Source of the DNA: Polaromonas sp. JS666
GTDB taxonomy: Bacteria > Pseudomonadota > Gammaproteobacteria > Burkholderiales > Burkholderiaceae_C
Assembly: GCF_000013865.1 (NCBI RefSeq)
Contig: NC_007948.1
Coordinates: forward strand, 2,542,001 to 2,606,000
Reading direction: 5' to 3'
Length of the DNA stretch: 64,000 nucleotides
Within the stretch, counting starts at the first letter, position 1. Each line of letters starts with the position of its first letter. This document shows positions 30,262 through 40,026 of this stretch, one piece after another. Position numbers and translations under genes: made by a program. The notes under the pieces were generated by a model, which saw nothing but the letters and a program-made list of their open reading frames with translations, was not told where the DNA came from and made no database searches.

Positions 30262-31929
30262 ATGAAGATTTCAACCAGACTCAGTCTTGCCGGAATATTC
30301 TCCGTTGGAGTCGTTGCGGTCATCGGCTTCGTGCTGCTGTCCGCAACGCATCAGGTGAGGCAAGAACTCACCAAGAACGAGACAGCCGGCGAAATTCTCA
30401 ATGCAGCTACCGCCGTCAGATACCTCACACTGGAGTATGTGGCGAGTCATGAGGATCGCGTGCGTGCCCAATGGGAACTGAGGCACGCATCGCTATCGAA
30501 GCTGCTCGCGGGCGCGACGGAATTCACCGGCCAGGAGGAACAGTCCATCATAGAAGACCTCCGTCACACGCATCAAGGTGTCAACACCCTGTTCACCGAG
30601 CTCGCCGCGAACCAGCAAAACAGGGAAGCAGAGAAGGGGAAAGGCGCGATCCTCAAAGACCTGGAGAGCCGGTTGACCGGCCAGATCATGAACAAGGCTC
30701 AGGCCATGATTTCCGGCGCGCTAAGCCTTTCCGACCGAAGCCGGACGGGGGTCCTGGATGCGCAACAACGGACAAGCGCCGCGGTAGTGACGTTCGGCGG
30801 TGTCGTCGTGTTTGTCATTGCGGCGACGCTGTTTCTGGCGCTTGGAAGCGTGACCCGGCCGCTTGAGAAGCTGCGCGAAGGCATTGCAATCGTGGGTGCA
30901 GGCAATCTGGATCACCGGCTCGCCATCACTGCGAAGGACGAAATAGGGAGTCTGTCGCGCGCGTTCGACGAGATGACGGAAAAGTTGAAGGCGACAACTG
31001 TATCGCGTGACGAACTGGGGCAAGGCAACGCAGTCTTGCAGGCCGAAGTCGCCGAGCGCAAGCGGGTAGAAGAGAACCTTCGCCTGTTGATGCAGGAAAC
31101 GCAGGAAATAGTGAATGTGCTTTCCTCTTTCTCCAGCGAAATCGTTGCCTCGACCACTCAACTTGCCGCCAGCGCCAGCCAGTCGGCTGCGGCGGTGACC
31201 GAGACCACCACCACGGTGGAGGAGGTTCGGCAAACGGCGCAGGTGGCCAGCCAGAAGGCCAGGCTGGTGTCCGACAGCGCGCAGAAAGCGGCACAGAGCT
31301 CCCAGAACGGGCGCAAGTCCACCGAGGATGTGGGTGCCGGCATGACCAGGATCCGTCAGCAGATGGAGGCGATTGCCGCCAGCATGACGCGACTGTCCGA
31401 GCAGAGCCGGGCGATCGGGCGGATCATGGCGAGCGTGGAAGACCTGGCCGCCCAGTCGAACCTGCTGGCCGTCAATGCCGCCATCGAGGCGGCCAGGGCG
31501 GGCGAGCACGGCAAGGGCTTTGGCGTGGTAGCGCAGGAAGTCAAAAGCCTGGCGGAGCAGTCGCGCCAGGCGACCACCCAGGTGCGTACCATCCTGGGGG
31601 ACATCCAGAAGGCGACGATCGCGGCGGTGCTGGCGACCGAGCAAGGCAGCAAGGCGGTGGAGGCGGGGAGCCGGCAGACCGAAGTGGCGGGCGAGTCCAT
31701 CCAGGCGCTGGCCGGCAGCGTGACGGAGGCGGTGCAGGCGGCCACGCAGATTGCGGCGTCGAGCCAGCAGCAACTGGCGGGGGTGGACCAGGTGGCGGGC
31801 GCGATGGAGAGCATCAGGCAGGCGAGCACGCAAAACGTGGCAAGCGCCAGGCAGTTGGAGGTTGCGGCGCGCAACCTGGATGAGCTGGGCCAGCGGCTCA
31901 AGCAGATGGCTGAGCGCTACAAGGTGTAA
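30262..31929 (+). CDS. Methyl-accepting chemotaxis protein with unclassified helical sensor (receptor C)
   Basis: 555 residues. TM1 is at 7-29. A helical periplasmic domain of about 140 residues ([20 protein letters not shown] and [19 protein letters not shown]) is unlike those of receptors A and B. TM2 ([20 protein letters not shown]) and HAMP ([21 protein letters not shown]) follow, then a coiled linker ([15 protein letters not shown]) and the shared signalling domain. It ends MAERYKV. It lies 14 bases before cheA, the same arrangement left as a scar behind receptor A. Confidence 0.93.
   Translation: MKISTRLSLAGIFSVGVVAVIGFVLLSATHQVRQELTKNETAGEILNAATAVRYLTLEYVASHEDRVRAQWELRHASLSKLLAGATEFTGQEEQSIIEDLRHTHQGVNTLFTELAANQQNREAEKGKGAILKDLESRLTGQIMNKAQAMISGALSLSDRSRTGVLDAQQRTSAAVVTFGGVVVFVIAATLFLALGSVTRPLEKLREGIAIVGAGNLDHRLAITAKDEIGSLSRAFDEMTEKLKATTVSRDELGQGNAVLQAEVAERKRVEENLRLLMQETQEIVNVLSSFSSEIVASTTQLAASASQSAAAVTETTTTVEEVRQTAQVASQKARLVSDSAQKAAQSSQNGRKSTEDVGAGMTRIRQQMEAIAASMTRLSEQSRAIGRIMASVEDLAAQSNLLAVNAAIEAARAGEHGKGFGVVAQEVKSLAEQSRQATTQVRTILGDIQKATIAAVLATEQGSKAVEAGSRQTEVAGESIQALAGSVTEAVQAATQIAASSQQQLAGVDQVAGAMESIRQASTQNVASARQLEVAARNLDELGQRLKQMAERYKV
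31490..31921 (+). repeat. Chemoreceptor signalling-domain repeat, copy C
   Basis: The 3' half of receptor C is nearly identical to copies A and B in DNA, while 31320-31490 is clearly more diverged. The mosaic is typical of gene conversion. Confidence 0.75.
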
Positions 31930-31943
31930 TCAAAAAGGTCGTC

Positions 31944-34262
31944 ATGAGCACCAAGGAAGACAACTTTCTCCTGCAACTCCGCGCGACCTTCAAGGTCGAA
32001 GCCGAAGAGCATCTGCAGACGATCGCGGACGGTTTGCTGGAGCTGGAAAGCACGCCTTCCGCGCAGGCCAAAGGCCAGATCGTGGAGACGGTGTTCCGCG
32101 CCGCGCACAGTCTGAAGGGGGCGGCACGGGCGGTGGGTTTCTCCGAGATCGAGTTGCTGTGCCAGTCGATGGAAGACGTGTTTGCCAGCTGGAAGCGACA
32201 GGAAAGCCTGCCGTCGCCCGATGCACTCGACACACTGCATCGCGTACTCGATGCCATCGCCTCGGCGCAGGCCGCGCCCGTCGGTTCCGACGGCACCGGT
32301 GACCAGCCCGCCTTGTCGTCGTTGCGCCAGGCCTTGCGCCAGTTGGGAATCGACTCCTCTTTGAGTCCCCGGGAGTCCGCTGCTACCGGGCTGTCGTCCA
32401 GCGCCGACGACGCAGCGATGGCACCGCCGGTGATCGAAGTTGCGAAGCCTGCTTTACCTTTACCGGTCGCGCCGGAAATCGGCCCCCAGGAAACAGTGCG
32501 CGTCACTGTCTCGAAACTGGAGGCGCGACTACTGGAGGCGGAGGAAATGCTCATGGCCAAACTGACCGTCGGCCAGCGGGTGACCGATTTGCGCGAACTG
32601 TCTGGCCGCTTTGACGCCTGGCGCAATGCCTGGGGGGAGGTTGAGCCGGAAGCACGCCAGTTGCGCCTGCTATCCGATCAGCCGGGCTCCCCGACACAGC
32701 GGCATTCCTCCGAGGGGCTGGCCCAGGTGCTGGATTTCTTTGACTGGAGCATGGACTACGTCAAAATCATGGAGAGCGAGGCCGTGGCACTGGAGCGGAC
32801 GGCGCAGCACGACCGCTTTGCCATTGGCAAACTGGTGGATGACCTGCTGGAGGATTCGAAGCAACTGCTCATGTTGCCGTTTGCCTCGATTTCGGCATCG
32901 TTCCAGAGGCTGGTGCGCGATTTGTGCCGCGATCAGGGCAAGGAGGCTGAGCTCAAGATCTACGGCGAAAACACCGAGATCGACAAACGTATTCTGGAGG
33001 AGATGAAAGACCCGCTCATTCATTTGCTGCGCAACAGCCTGGATCATGGCATCGAAACCGCGGCCGAACGCAGGCGGCGCGGCAAACCATCGCGTGCGAC
33101 GATCGAGCTGGCGGTGACCCAAATCAGCGGCAACAAAGTGCGGCTGATGCTGTCCGACAACGGCGCCGGCATCGATACCGGGAAGGTCAAAGCGTCGGCA
33201 ATCAAGCTCGGGCTGATCTCGCCAGAAGAAGCGGCGCAGCTCAGCGAGCCTGAATCGCAGGCGCTGATTTTCCGCTCCGAAGTGTCTACCAGTCCGATCA
33301 TCACGCAGCTGTCGGGCCGCGGACTGGGACTGGCCATCGTGCGGGAGAAAACCACCAAACTGGGCGGGGAGGTAACGGTTGACAGTCAGGCGGGCCTTGG
33401 AACCGTTTTCCAGATTGAATTGCCGGCGACGCGTGCAACCTTTCGCGGCATCCTGGTCAAAGCTGCCGGTCGGCTACTGGTGCTGCCGACCGCCCAGGTT
33501 GAGCGCGCCGCGCGCGCCACGCCCGACGACACCCGAACCGTCGAAGGGCGGGAGACCATCACGTTCGACGGGCGGGCTGTGTCCCTTGTGCGACTGGCCG
33601 ACGTACTGGAATTGCCGTATGTTGAGCGCAAGGACATGTTCCCCAGCGGCATACCGGTACTCATTCTCGGCAGCGTCGACCAGCGTGTTGCATTCGCCGT
33701 GGACGAGGTTCTGGATGAGCAGGAAATTTTAGTCAAGCCGCTGCTCAAGCCCCTGTCACGCGTGCGCAACGTCGCCGCCGCCGCAGTCCTCAGTAACGGC
33801 AAGATCGCAACCATACTCAATGTGGACGACCTGCTTAAATCTGCCAGAAAGGTCGCCCGCACGGCACCACGGGCAGCCACGGGAACGAAGGCGGTAGAGG
33901 CCGGGATGGTACTCATCGCCGAGGACTCCATCACCTCCCGGATGCTACTCAAAAGTATCCTGGAATCCGCCGGCTACGACGTCAAAACAGCGGTGGACGG
34001 GATGGATGCGTTCACCCTGTTGCGCGCCGAAAAGTTCGACCTGCTTGTTTCCGATGTTGAAATGCCGCGGCTCAACGGCTTCGACCTGACGGCGAAGATA
34101 CGCGCCGACAAAAGACTGGCCGAGCTTCCGGTGGTGCTGGTGACGGCGCTGGAAACGCGGGAGGACCGCGAGCGCGGCATCGACGCTGGCGCCAATGCGT
34201 ATATTGTCAAGAGCAGCTTCGACCAGAGCAACCTGATCGAGGCAGTACGGCGGCTGATTTAA
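31944..34262 (+). CDS. cheA: CheA histidine kinase with C-terminal receiver domain
   Basis: 772 residues. The HPt domain (residues 1-110) has phospho-acceptor His55 in AAHSLKGAARAVGF. After a linker come the kinase N-box (HLLRNSLDHG, Asn364), DNGAGID and GRGLGLAIV of the ATPase domain. A CheW-like regulatory domain (FRGILVKAAGRLLVLPTAQV) covers about 470-610. The receiver at about 650-772 has Asp704 in VSDVEMPRLNG and Lys in YIVKSS. The P2 CheY/CheB-docking region is not obvious. A CheA-REC hybrid with one HPt is the WspE layout. Likely phospho-targets are its own receiver and the REC-EAL protein. Confidence 0.95.
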   Translation: MSTKEDNFLLQLRATFKVEAEEHLQTIADGLLELESTPSAQAKGQIVETVFRAAHSLKGAARAVGFSEIELLCQSMEDVFASWKRQESLPSPDALDTLHRVLDAIASAQAAPVGSDGTGDQPALSSLRQALRQLGIDSSLSPRESAATGLSSSADDAAMAPPVIEVAKPALPLPVAPEIGPQETVRVTVSKLEARLLEAEEMLMAKLTVGQRVTDLRELSGRFDAWRNAWGEVEPEARQLRLLSDQPGSPTQRHSSEGLAQVLDFFDWSMDYVKIMESEAVALERTAQHDRFAIGKLVDDLLEDSKQLLMLPFASISASFQRLVRDLCRDQGKEAELKIYGENTEIDKRILEEMKDPLIHLLRNSLDHGIETAAERRRRGKPSRATIELAVTQISGNKVRLMLSDNGAGIDTGKVKASAIKLGLISPEEAAQLSEPESQALIFRSEVSTSPIITQLSGRGLGLAIVREKTTKLGGEVTVDSQAGLGTVFQIELPATRATFRGILVKAAGRLLVLPTAQVERAARATPDDTRTVEGRETITFDGRAVSLVRLADVLELPYVERKDMFPSGIPVLILGSVDQRVAFAVDEVLDEQEILVKPLLKPLSRVRNVAAAAVLSNGKIATILNVDDLLKSARKVARTAPRAATGTKAVEAGMVLIAEDSITSRMLLKSILESAGYDVKTAVDGMDAFTLLRAEKFDLLVSDVEMPRLNGFDLTAKIRADKRLAELPVVLVTALETREDRERGIDAGANAYIVKSSFDQSNLIEAVRRLI

Positions 34263-34277
34263 CCGGGTGAACCTTTC

Positions 34278-35387
34278 ATGACCGATGGCAAGATCAACGT
34301 ACTGGTGGCGGAAGACTCGGCGATCGCACGCGTGCTTCTCGTGCGCCTGCTCGAATCGGATCCGCTGATTCGCGTTGTCGGCGCCGTCGGTGACGGCCAG
34401 GCGGCAATCGATTTCGTCAATCACAACAAGCCCGATGTCGTACTCATGGGCGTTCATATGCCACGGCTTGATGGTTTCGAGACGACGCGCCGCATCATGG
34501 AAACGCAGGCGGTGCCAATCATCATCTGCAGCGCCAGCAACAACGTCACCGATATCGCCGTGACGTTCCGCGCCATGGAAGCCGGAGCCATCGCCTGCAT
34601 TGAAAAACCTTTTACTGGCGAGCAAGACGACTTCGAGGCGATGGCGGCGCACCTGCTGGAAACGGTCAAGCTGATGTCCGAGGTCAAGGTCGTGCGCCGC
34701 ACGGCCCACAGGCGGCCGGCGCCATTGCCTTCAGCCTATCCTCCGGCCCCAGCCGCGCAGCGGCAGCGCGCTCCAGCGCAGATCAAACTCGTCGGCATCG
34801 GCGCGTCCACCGGTGGACCGCTGGCGCTGCAAACCATCCTCTCAGGTTTGCCAAAGGACTTTCCCGCGCCGGTGCTCGTCGTGCAGCACATTGCGCACGG
34901 TTTTCTGCCCGGAATGGCCGAGTGGCTGAACCAGACCACCACTTTGCAGATTCATATCGCCTCCTACGGTACAACCCCGCTGCCGGGTCATGTCTACCTG
35001 GCGCCGGACGATTTCCACATGGGCATCGGCACCGGTGGCAACATCATCCTGACCCGGGAGGCACCGGAGAATCACCTGCGGCCGGCCGTATCCTTCCTGT
35101 TCCGCTCGCTGGCAGAAACATACGGCCCGAACGCACTGGGCGTGTTGCTGACGGGCATGGGCAAGGACGGTGCCGAGGAACTGAAGGCGATGATGGCCAA
35201 AGGGGCTGTCACCATCGCACAAGACCAGGAAAGCTCGGTGGTGCATGGCATGCCGGGTGTTGCCATTGCCCTGGGCGCCGCCACACAGGTGTTACCGGCC
35301 GACAAGATCGCCGATGCGCTGATCGCGCTGGTCAGGCAAATTGATGGCGATGGCGATGGTCATGGTCATGGAATAGCGGGGGACTGA
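34278..35387 (+). CDS. cheB: CheB methylesterase with phospho-acceptor Asp replaced by Gly
   Basis: 369 residues. The C-terminal esterase (about 168-350) keeps its triad: Ser177 in GIGASTGGP, His204 in VVQHIAHGF, Asp297 in TGMGKDGAEEL. It removes methyl groups added by CheR. The receiver at 5-125 keeps the acidic pair (VAEDSAIARV) and Lys (CIEKPF). Where family members read LMDVHMP, this one reads VVLMGVHMP, with Gly58 encoded by GGC at 34449-34451, one base from GAC (Asp). It should not be phosphorylated normally, so feedback from CheA is probably lost or the receiver is locked in one state. A His/Gly/Asp-rich tail ends the protein. Confidence 0.94.
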   Translation: MTDGKINVLVAEDSAIARVLLVRLLESDPLIRVVGAVGDGQAAIDFVNHNKPDVVLMGVHMPRLDGFETTRRIMETQAVPIIICSASNNVTDIAVTFRAMEAGAIACIEKPFTGEQDDFEAMAAHLLETVKLMSEVKVVRRTAHRRPAPLPSAYPPAPAAQRQRAPAQIKLVGIGASTGGPLALQTILSGLPKDFPAPVLVVQHIAHGFLPGMAEWLNQTTTLQIHIASYGTTPLPGHVYLAPDDFHMGIGTGGNIILTREAPENHLRPAVSFLFRSLAETYGPNALGVLLTGMGKDGAEELKAMMAKGAVTIAQDQESSVVHGMPGVAIALGAATQVLPADKIADALIALVRQIDGDGDGHGHGIAGD

Positions 35388-35391
35388 GACT

Positions 35392-38300
35392 ATGAGTACA
35401 AGTACGCCATCGTCCGGTTCACCCGTGAAAATCCTGATCGTGGAAGACAGCCCCACCCAGGCCCAACAACTGCAGCATATCCTTGAACAGGAAGGCTACG
35501 AAGTTGGCATTGCCCGCAATGGCCGACTCGCGCTGAAAATGCTACCCCAGTTCCGGCCCGCACTGATCATCAGCGACGTGATCATGCCGGAAATGGACGG
35601 CTATGAGCTTTCCCGCCGAATCAAGACGCAGCCCGATCTTCGCAACATACCGGTCATCCTCGTCACCACCATGTCCGATCCGCAGGACGTGATCCGTGGA
35701 CTGGAGTGCGGGGCTGATAACTTCGTCCTCAAGCCCTATGACGAGCGCTATATGCTGGCTCGTGTGCGTTATGTGCTCGTCAATCGGGAAATGCACCGGG
35801 AACAGGATATGGGCTTGGGGGTGGAAATCTACTTCAATGACCAGAGGCATTTCATCACTGCCGATCGTTTGCAGATCCTCAACCTCCTGCTGTCCACGTA
35901 TGACGCCGCCATCCAGCGCAACAAGGACCTCACCCAAACCCAGGAATCATTGGGGCAGCGTTCGGCCGAGGTTGCGGCGGTGAACAGATTTCTCGATTCG
36001 GTGATCGAAACCATCCCCGACATGATTTTTGTCAAAGATGCAGCCGACCTGCGCTTTGTCAGATTCAACCGCGCCGGCGAAGAACTGCTGGGTTACTCCC
36101 GGGATGAGTTGGTTGGCAAAAATGACTATGACCTTTTCCCCGAGGCGGAGGCCGACGCCTTCACGTCCAAAGACCAGGAGGTGCTGACGCGCGGCATGGT
36201 GTTGGACATCCCGGAGGAGCCGATCCACACGCGCAATAAAGGCGACCGGATCCTGCATACCAAGAAAATCCCGATCTTCGACAGCAAGGGCCGGCCACTC
36301 TACCTGTTGGGGATCTCCCGAGATGTTACGGAAAAAAAGAAGCTGGAAGACGCACTGCGCAAGCGCAACGAGGAGCTCAGTAAAAGCCAGGAAGACCTGC
36401 AGTGGAGCAATTCCGAGTTGAACAAGTTGAGGCTCGCGCTGGAAGCGCGCGTGAACCAGAGAACCCAGCAGCTGACTGCGGTCGTTGAGGCGTTACGCGA
36501 GAGCGAGGCGCGTACCCGGCTCACGATTGACACGGCGCTGGATGCCGTGGTGGCCATGGATGCCCATGGACTTGTCAGGGAGTGGAATGCCCAGGCGGAA
36601 ACCATTTTCGGCTGGAAGCGTGACGAGGCCATCGGCAAGCCGCTGGCTGGCCTTGTCATTCCGCGGCAACATCGTGAAGGCCATGCGCGCGGGTTGGAGC
36701 GTTTCCTGGCCACCAACGAGGGACCGATATTGAGCCAGCGCCTCGAACTTACAGCCTTACACCGGGAGGGTCGCGAGTTTCCGGTCGAACTATCCATTAC
36801 CCCGATGCTGCTTCAGGGGGAGTGGACGTTCAGCGCGTTTTTGCGTGACATCACCGACCGCAAGCAGATGGAGGAACGAACCCTGAACCTGAACAGGGAG
36901 CTCGAGCAGCGCGTGGCGCAAAGGACGACCGAGCTCGTTGCCGCCCGGGAGGCAGCCGACACCGCCAACCGCGCCAAGAGCACTTTTCTGGCCACCATGA
37001 GCCACGAGATCAGGACGCCGATGAACGGCATGTTCGGCATGCTCGAACTCCTGGGCCTGACCGAGCTCGATACCGACCAACGCGCCACGCTTGCGATCGT
37101 GCGTGAATCGAGCCAGTCGCTGCTGTGCATCATTGACGACATCCTCGACTTTTCCAAGATTGAAGCAGGAAAGCTGACGGTTCGCCCCGAGGTCGCCTCG
37201 ATCAAGGACGTTATTGAGCATGTAAGGAACATGTACGCCGGTAACGCCAGCGGCCGGGGCTTGCTGCTCAAGCACGGCACTGATCCGCAAATCAGCCCCG
37301 CGCTGATGTTTGATCCCTTGCGGCTGGGCCAAATACTCAACAATCTTGTCAGCAACGCCCTCAAATTCACCTCCCGCGGCTCGATCGAGATCAAGGCGGA
37401 ACTCATAGCGCGAACCAACGGAGAAGACCAGGTGCGGTTTGTGGTGACCGACACCGGCATGGGCGTTTCCGCCGAGGATCAGCAGCGACTGTTTCAGCCC
37501 TTCACCCAGGGCGGGGGCGACACGGCGCGGTGGGCTGGTGGCACCGGACTGGGGCTCACGATCTGCCGGCGGCTAGCCGGGATGATGAATGGCACGGTCG
37601 AGATGGTGAGCGAGTTGGGCAAGGGCACGACCATGATCCTCACCTTGTCGCTGCCGATCGCCGACCCGAAGGAACTGGCGAAAATCAGACGGGCGCAGAT
37701 GCAAGACTCGGCCCGGACCACCCACACGGCGCGTCGCGATGCGCCGACCGTTGCGCGCGCCGAGACGGAGGGAACGCTGGTACTGCTGGTGGATGACCAT
37801 CCGGTCAATCGAATGCTCCTGATGCGGCAGGTGCATGTGCTGGGCTATGCCGCGGAGAGCGCAAAAAACGGTGTCGAAGCATTGGCCAAGTGGCAATCGC
37901 GCCGGTTCGGGATTGTCATCACCGACTGCAACATGCCGGAGATGAATGGCTATGACCTTGCGCGCAGCATTCGCGGGCTTGAGTCCGGTAACGAAGGCAA
38001 ACACGTCCCGATCATCGCTTGTACGGCCAACGCACTAAGTGGCGAGGCCGAGAGCTGCTTTGCCGCCGGCATGGACGACTACCTTGTGAAACCGGTCGAG
38101 TTGTCCCAGCTACGGGAAAAGCTCGATCAATGGCTGCCGATTCCGGATGCCACCGTCATGCCGGAGGCGACATCCGGGACATCCAGCAAACACATGGCGG
38201 CAACGGCAGCGGCCGTCCCGGTCGACCGTTCGGTCATTGCCGAATTTTCGGGCGGCGACGCGTCAACCGAGCGCCACATATTCACAGAGTTTCGGAGCGC

Positions 38301-38541
38301 CAACGACGAAGATGCTGCCATGCTCAAGCGGGCCGTGGCAGCCAGTGATGGCGTGCAGATCACCCGCACCACCCACCGCATGCTGGGCGCCAGCAGGATG
38401 ATCGGCGCGCGGGACTTTGCCAGAGTGTGCGAATCCATCGAGCACGCAAGCCGCACCAGTGACTGGGCGGCGGTCGAGGCTCACATGAGCGCGTTCCAGC
38501 ACGAATTGCAACGCCTGAACGCCTATTTAGACGCTCTGTGA
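35392..38541 (+). CDS. Hybrid sensor kinase REC-PAS-PAS-HisKA-HATPase-REC-HPt
   Basis: 1049 residues, no membrane helix, so cytosolic. The receiver at 12-130 has Asp62 in ISDVIMPEMDGYE. PAS1 is at about 200-325 (IPDMIFVKDAADLRFVRFNR). PAS2 is at about 375-490 (TALDAVVAMDAHGLVREWNA). HisKA has His538 in MSHEIRTPMNGM. The ATPase has NALKFTSRGS, DTGMGV and GTGLGLTI. The second receiver has Asp845 in ITDCNMPEMNG. The HPt has His995 in TRTTHRMLGASRMIG. All phosphorelay residues are present. The N-terminal receiver could take phosphate from CheA-HPt and the C-terminal HPt could pass it to the REC-EAL protein. Confidence 0.95.
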   Translation: MSTSTPSSGSPVKILIVEDSPTQAQQLQHILEQEGYEVGIARNGRLALKMLPQFRPALIISDVIMPEMDGYELSRRIKTQPDLRNIPVILVTTMSDPQDVIRGLECGADNFVLKPYDERYMLARVRYVLVNREMHREQDMGLGVEIYFNDQRHFITADRLQILNLLLSTYDAAIQRNKDLTQTQESLGQRSAEVAAVNRFLDSVIETIPDMIFVKDAADLRFVRFNRAGEELLGYSRDELVGKNDYDLFPEAEADAFTSKDQEVLTRGMVLDIPEEPIHTRNKGDRILHTKKIPIFDSKGRPLYLLGISRDVTEKKKLEDALRKRNEELSKSQEDLQWSNSELNKLRLALEARVNQRTQQLTAVVEALRESEARTRLTIDTALDAVVAMDAHGLVREWNAQAETIFGWKRDEAIGKPLAGLVIPRQHREGHARGLERFLATNEGPILSQRLELTALHREGREFPVELSITPMLLQGEWTFSAFLRDITDRKQMEERTLNLNRELEQRVAQRTTELVAAREAADTANRAKSTFLATMSHEIRTPMNGMFGMLELLGLTELDTDQRATLAIVRESSQSLLCIIDDILDFSKIEAGKLTVRPEVASIKDVIEHVRNMYAGNASGRGLLLKHGTDPQISPALMFDPLRLGQILNNLVSNALKFTSRGSIEIKAELIARTNGEDQVRFVVTDTGMGVSAEDQQRLFQPFTQGGGDTARWAGGTGLGLTICRRLAGMMNGTVEMVSELGKGTTMILTLSLPIADPKELAKIRRAQMQDSARTTHTARRDAPTVARAETEGTLVLLVDDHPVNRMLLMRQVHVLGYAAESAKNGVEALAKWQSRRFGIVITDCNMPEMNGYDLARSIRGLESGNEGKHVPIIACTANALSGEAESCFAAGMDDYLVKPVELSQLREKLDQWLPIPDATVMPEATSGTSSKHMAATAAAVPVDRSVIAEFSGGDASTERHIFTEFRSANDEDAAMLKRAVAASDGVQITRTTHRMLGASRMIGARDFARVCESIEHASRTSDWAAVEAHMSAFQHELQRLNAYLDAL

Positions 38542-38592
38542 AGCGGGTGACCGGCAAAAACCCAAGAAAGGCCGCGGACGAAAGGATGTGAA

Positions 38593-39816
38593 ATGTCGAT
38601 CAACAACTTACATTTTCTGGTTGCCGAAGACCATGATTTCCAGCGCAGCACGGTGGTGAGGATGCTTGACGGCTTGGGCGCAAAGAGTGTCCATGAAGCG
38701 GCGGACGGCCATGACGCGTTGACCATCATCCGCGACCCCGATCGGCCCATCGATATCGTCATCTGCGACCTTGATATGCCGGGCATGGACGGCATGGAAT
38801 TCATTCGCCGCCTGGGTGAGTGCGAGTCCCCGGTGTCGGTCATCATCGCCAGTGCGCTGGAGCGTAACCTGATCGCCTCGGTCGAGACCATGACAGAGGC
38901 CTACGGTATCCAGCTGCTGGGCGTTGTGGAAAAACCGCTCAACCCCGCAAAGCTGGGGCTGCTGATCGAACGCCATAAGGCAACACAGACCCGGCGGGAC
39001 CAGCCTGGGACGACAGCTCCATCATTCACGCTGGAGGAGATCGTGGAAGGATTGAGGAACGATGAGTTCGAACCCTTTCTTCAACCCAAGGTCGAATTGG
39101 CCACCGGGAAAATCAAGGGGGCAGAAGCACTCGCGCGCTGGCGCCATCCTTATAGGGGTATCGTCGCCCCCCACGCGTTCATCGGCCGGCTCGAAGATAA
39201 GGGCATGATCGATACGCTCATGGAAGTCATGCTGAGAAAGTCAGCGGCACTGTGCAGGACCTGGCTCAGTGCCGGGCTGCAGGCCACCGTGTCGGTCAAC
39301 CTGTCGCCCCAATCGCTGGGCGACGTGCACCTTGCCGACCGCGTGACGCAGCTTGTGCTCGACCAGGGGCTGGAGCCACGCCATATGGTCCTCGAGGTAA
39401 CCGAGTCCGTGGCCACAACCAATGTAGGCAGAGCACTCGAGAACCTCGCGCGCCTGCGCATGAAGGGCTTCGGCTTGTCTATTGACGATTACGGCACCGG
39501 CTACGCCTCAATGCAGCAACTCACGCGAATCGCCTTTACCGAGCTCAAGATCGATCAATCCTTTGTGACAAACGCAACCAAGCAGGCATCGGCCAGGGTG
39601 GTCCTTGAATCGAGTCTCGACATCGCGAGGAAGCTCAACATCACAGCGGTAGCCGAAGGGGTTGAAACGCAGGCAGACTGGAATTTGCTGCGCCAGCTCG
39701 GCTGCGCCTTCGCACAGGGCTATTTCATCGCAAGGCCGATGGAGGCGGGGGCCTACCTCGATTGGGCTCGGGGTTGGAAACCGCCGGACCCGCAAGGTAC
39801 TGTTTCCCCCAGCTAG
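38593..39816 (+). CDS. Response regulator with EAL c-di-GMP phosphodiesterase domain
   Basis: 407 residues with an AAGGATG ribosome site. The receiver (1-125) has Asp in VICDLDMPGMDG and the Lys in VVEKPLNP. The EAL domain (about 145-395) keeps the catalytic set: E178-A-L, VSVNLSPQSL (Asn), LEVTES (Glu), SIDDYGTGYASM (Asp pair), ELKIDQSFV (Lys) and AVAEGVET (Glu). It is therefore expected to hydrolyse c-di-GMP. As the last gene of the locus it takes the position that WspR (REC-GGDEF) holds in Wsp clusters but would have the opposite effect on c-di-GMP. Confidence 0.95.
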   Translation: MSINNLHFLVAEDHDFQRSTVVRMLDGLGAKSVHEAADGHDALTIIRDPDRPIDIVICDLDMPGMDGMEFIRRLGECESPVSVIIASALERNLIASVETMTEAYGIQLLGVVEKPLNPAKLGLLIERHKATQTRRDQPGTTAPSFTLEEIVEGLRNDEFEPFLQPKVELATGKIKGAEALARWRHPYRGIVAPHAFIGRLEDKGMIDTLMEVMLRKSAALCRTWLSAGLQATVSVNLSPQSLGDVHLADRVTQLVLDQGLEPRHMVLEVTESVATTNVGRALENLARLRMKGFGLSIDDYGTGYASMQQLTRIAFTELKIDQSFVTNATKQASARVVLESSLDIARKLNITAVAEGVETQADWNLLRQLGCAFAQGYFIARPMEAGAYLDWARGWKPPDPQGTVSPS

Positions 39817-39839
39817 CTGGTCAACGTTATTTCGCCGAA

Positions 39840-39867
39840 ATGGTCAAACTTACTGCAGTCAGCCATG
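39840..39867. repeat. 28-bp sequence repeated near window end
   Basis: This stretch with core TTACTGCAGTC matches 63945-63972 at 26 of 28 positions. It lies 24 bases past the EAL gene stop, next to the mobile region. It may be the end of an insertion sequence or a target shared by the accessory elements. Confidence 0.5.
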
Positions 39868-40026
39868 TGCCCCGTCATTAGCAGACCGCATTGCCATCGC
39901 CAGCACAGGGAAGCAAGTCAGATCAGTGAATTCGGAAAACCTGAAAAAAGACCGCTGGCCGTGTCGATCTGACGAGTCGCCATTCGTCGTGGTAGTAGAG
40001 GCACCAATCCACAAGGAGAAACGACG

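Noticed and set aside
26492..39816. Flagellar chemotaxis operon
   Set aside because: No cheY, cheZ or flagellar genes; two CheW, CheR-TPR and CheA-REC indicate an alternative (Wsp-like) pathway.
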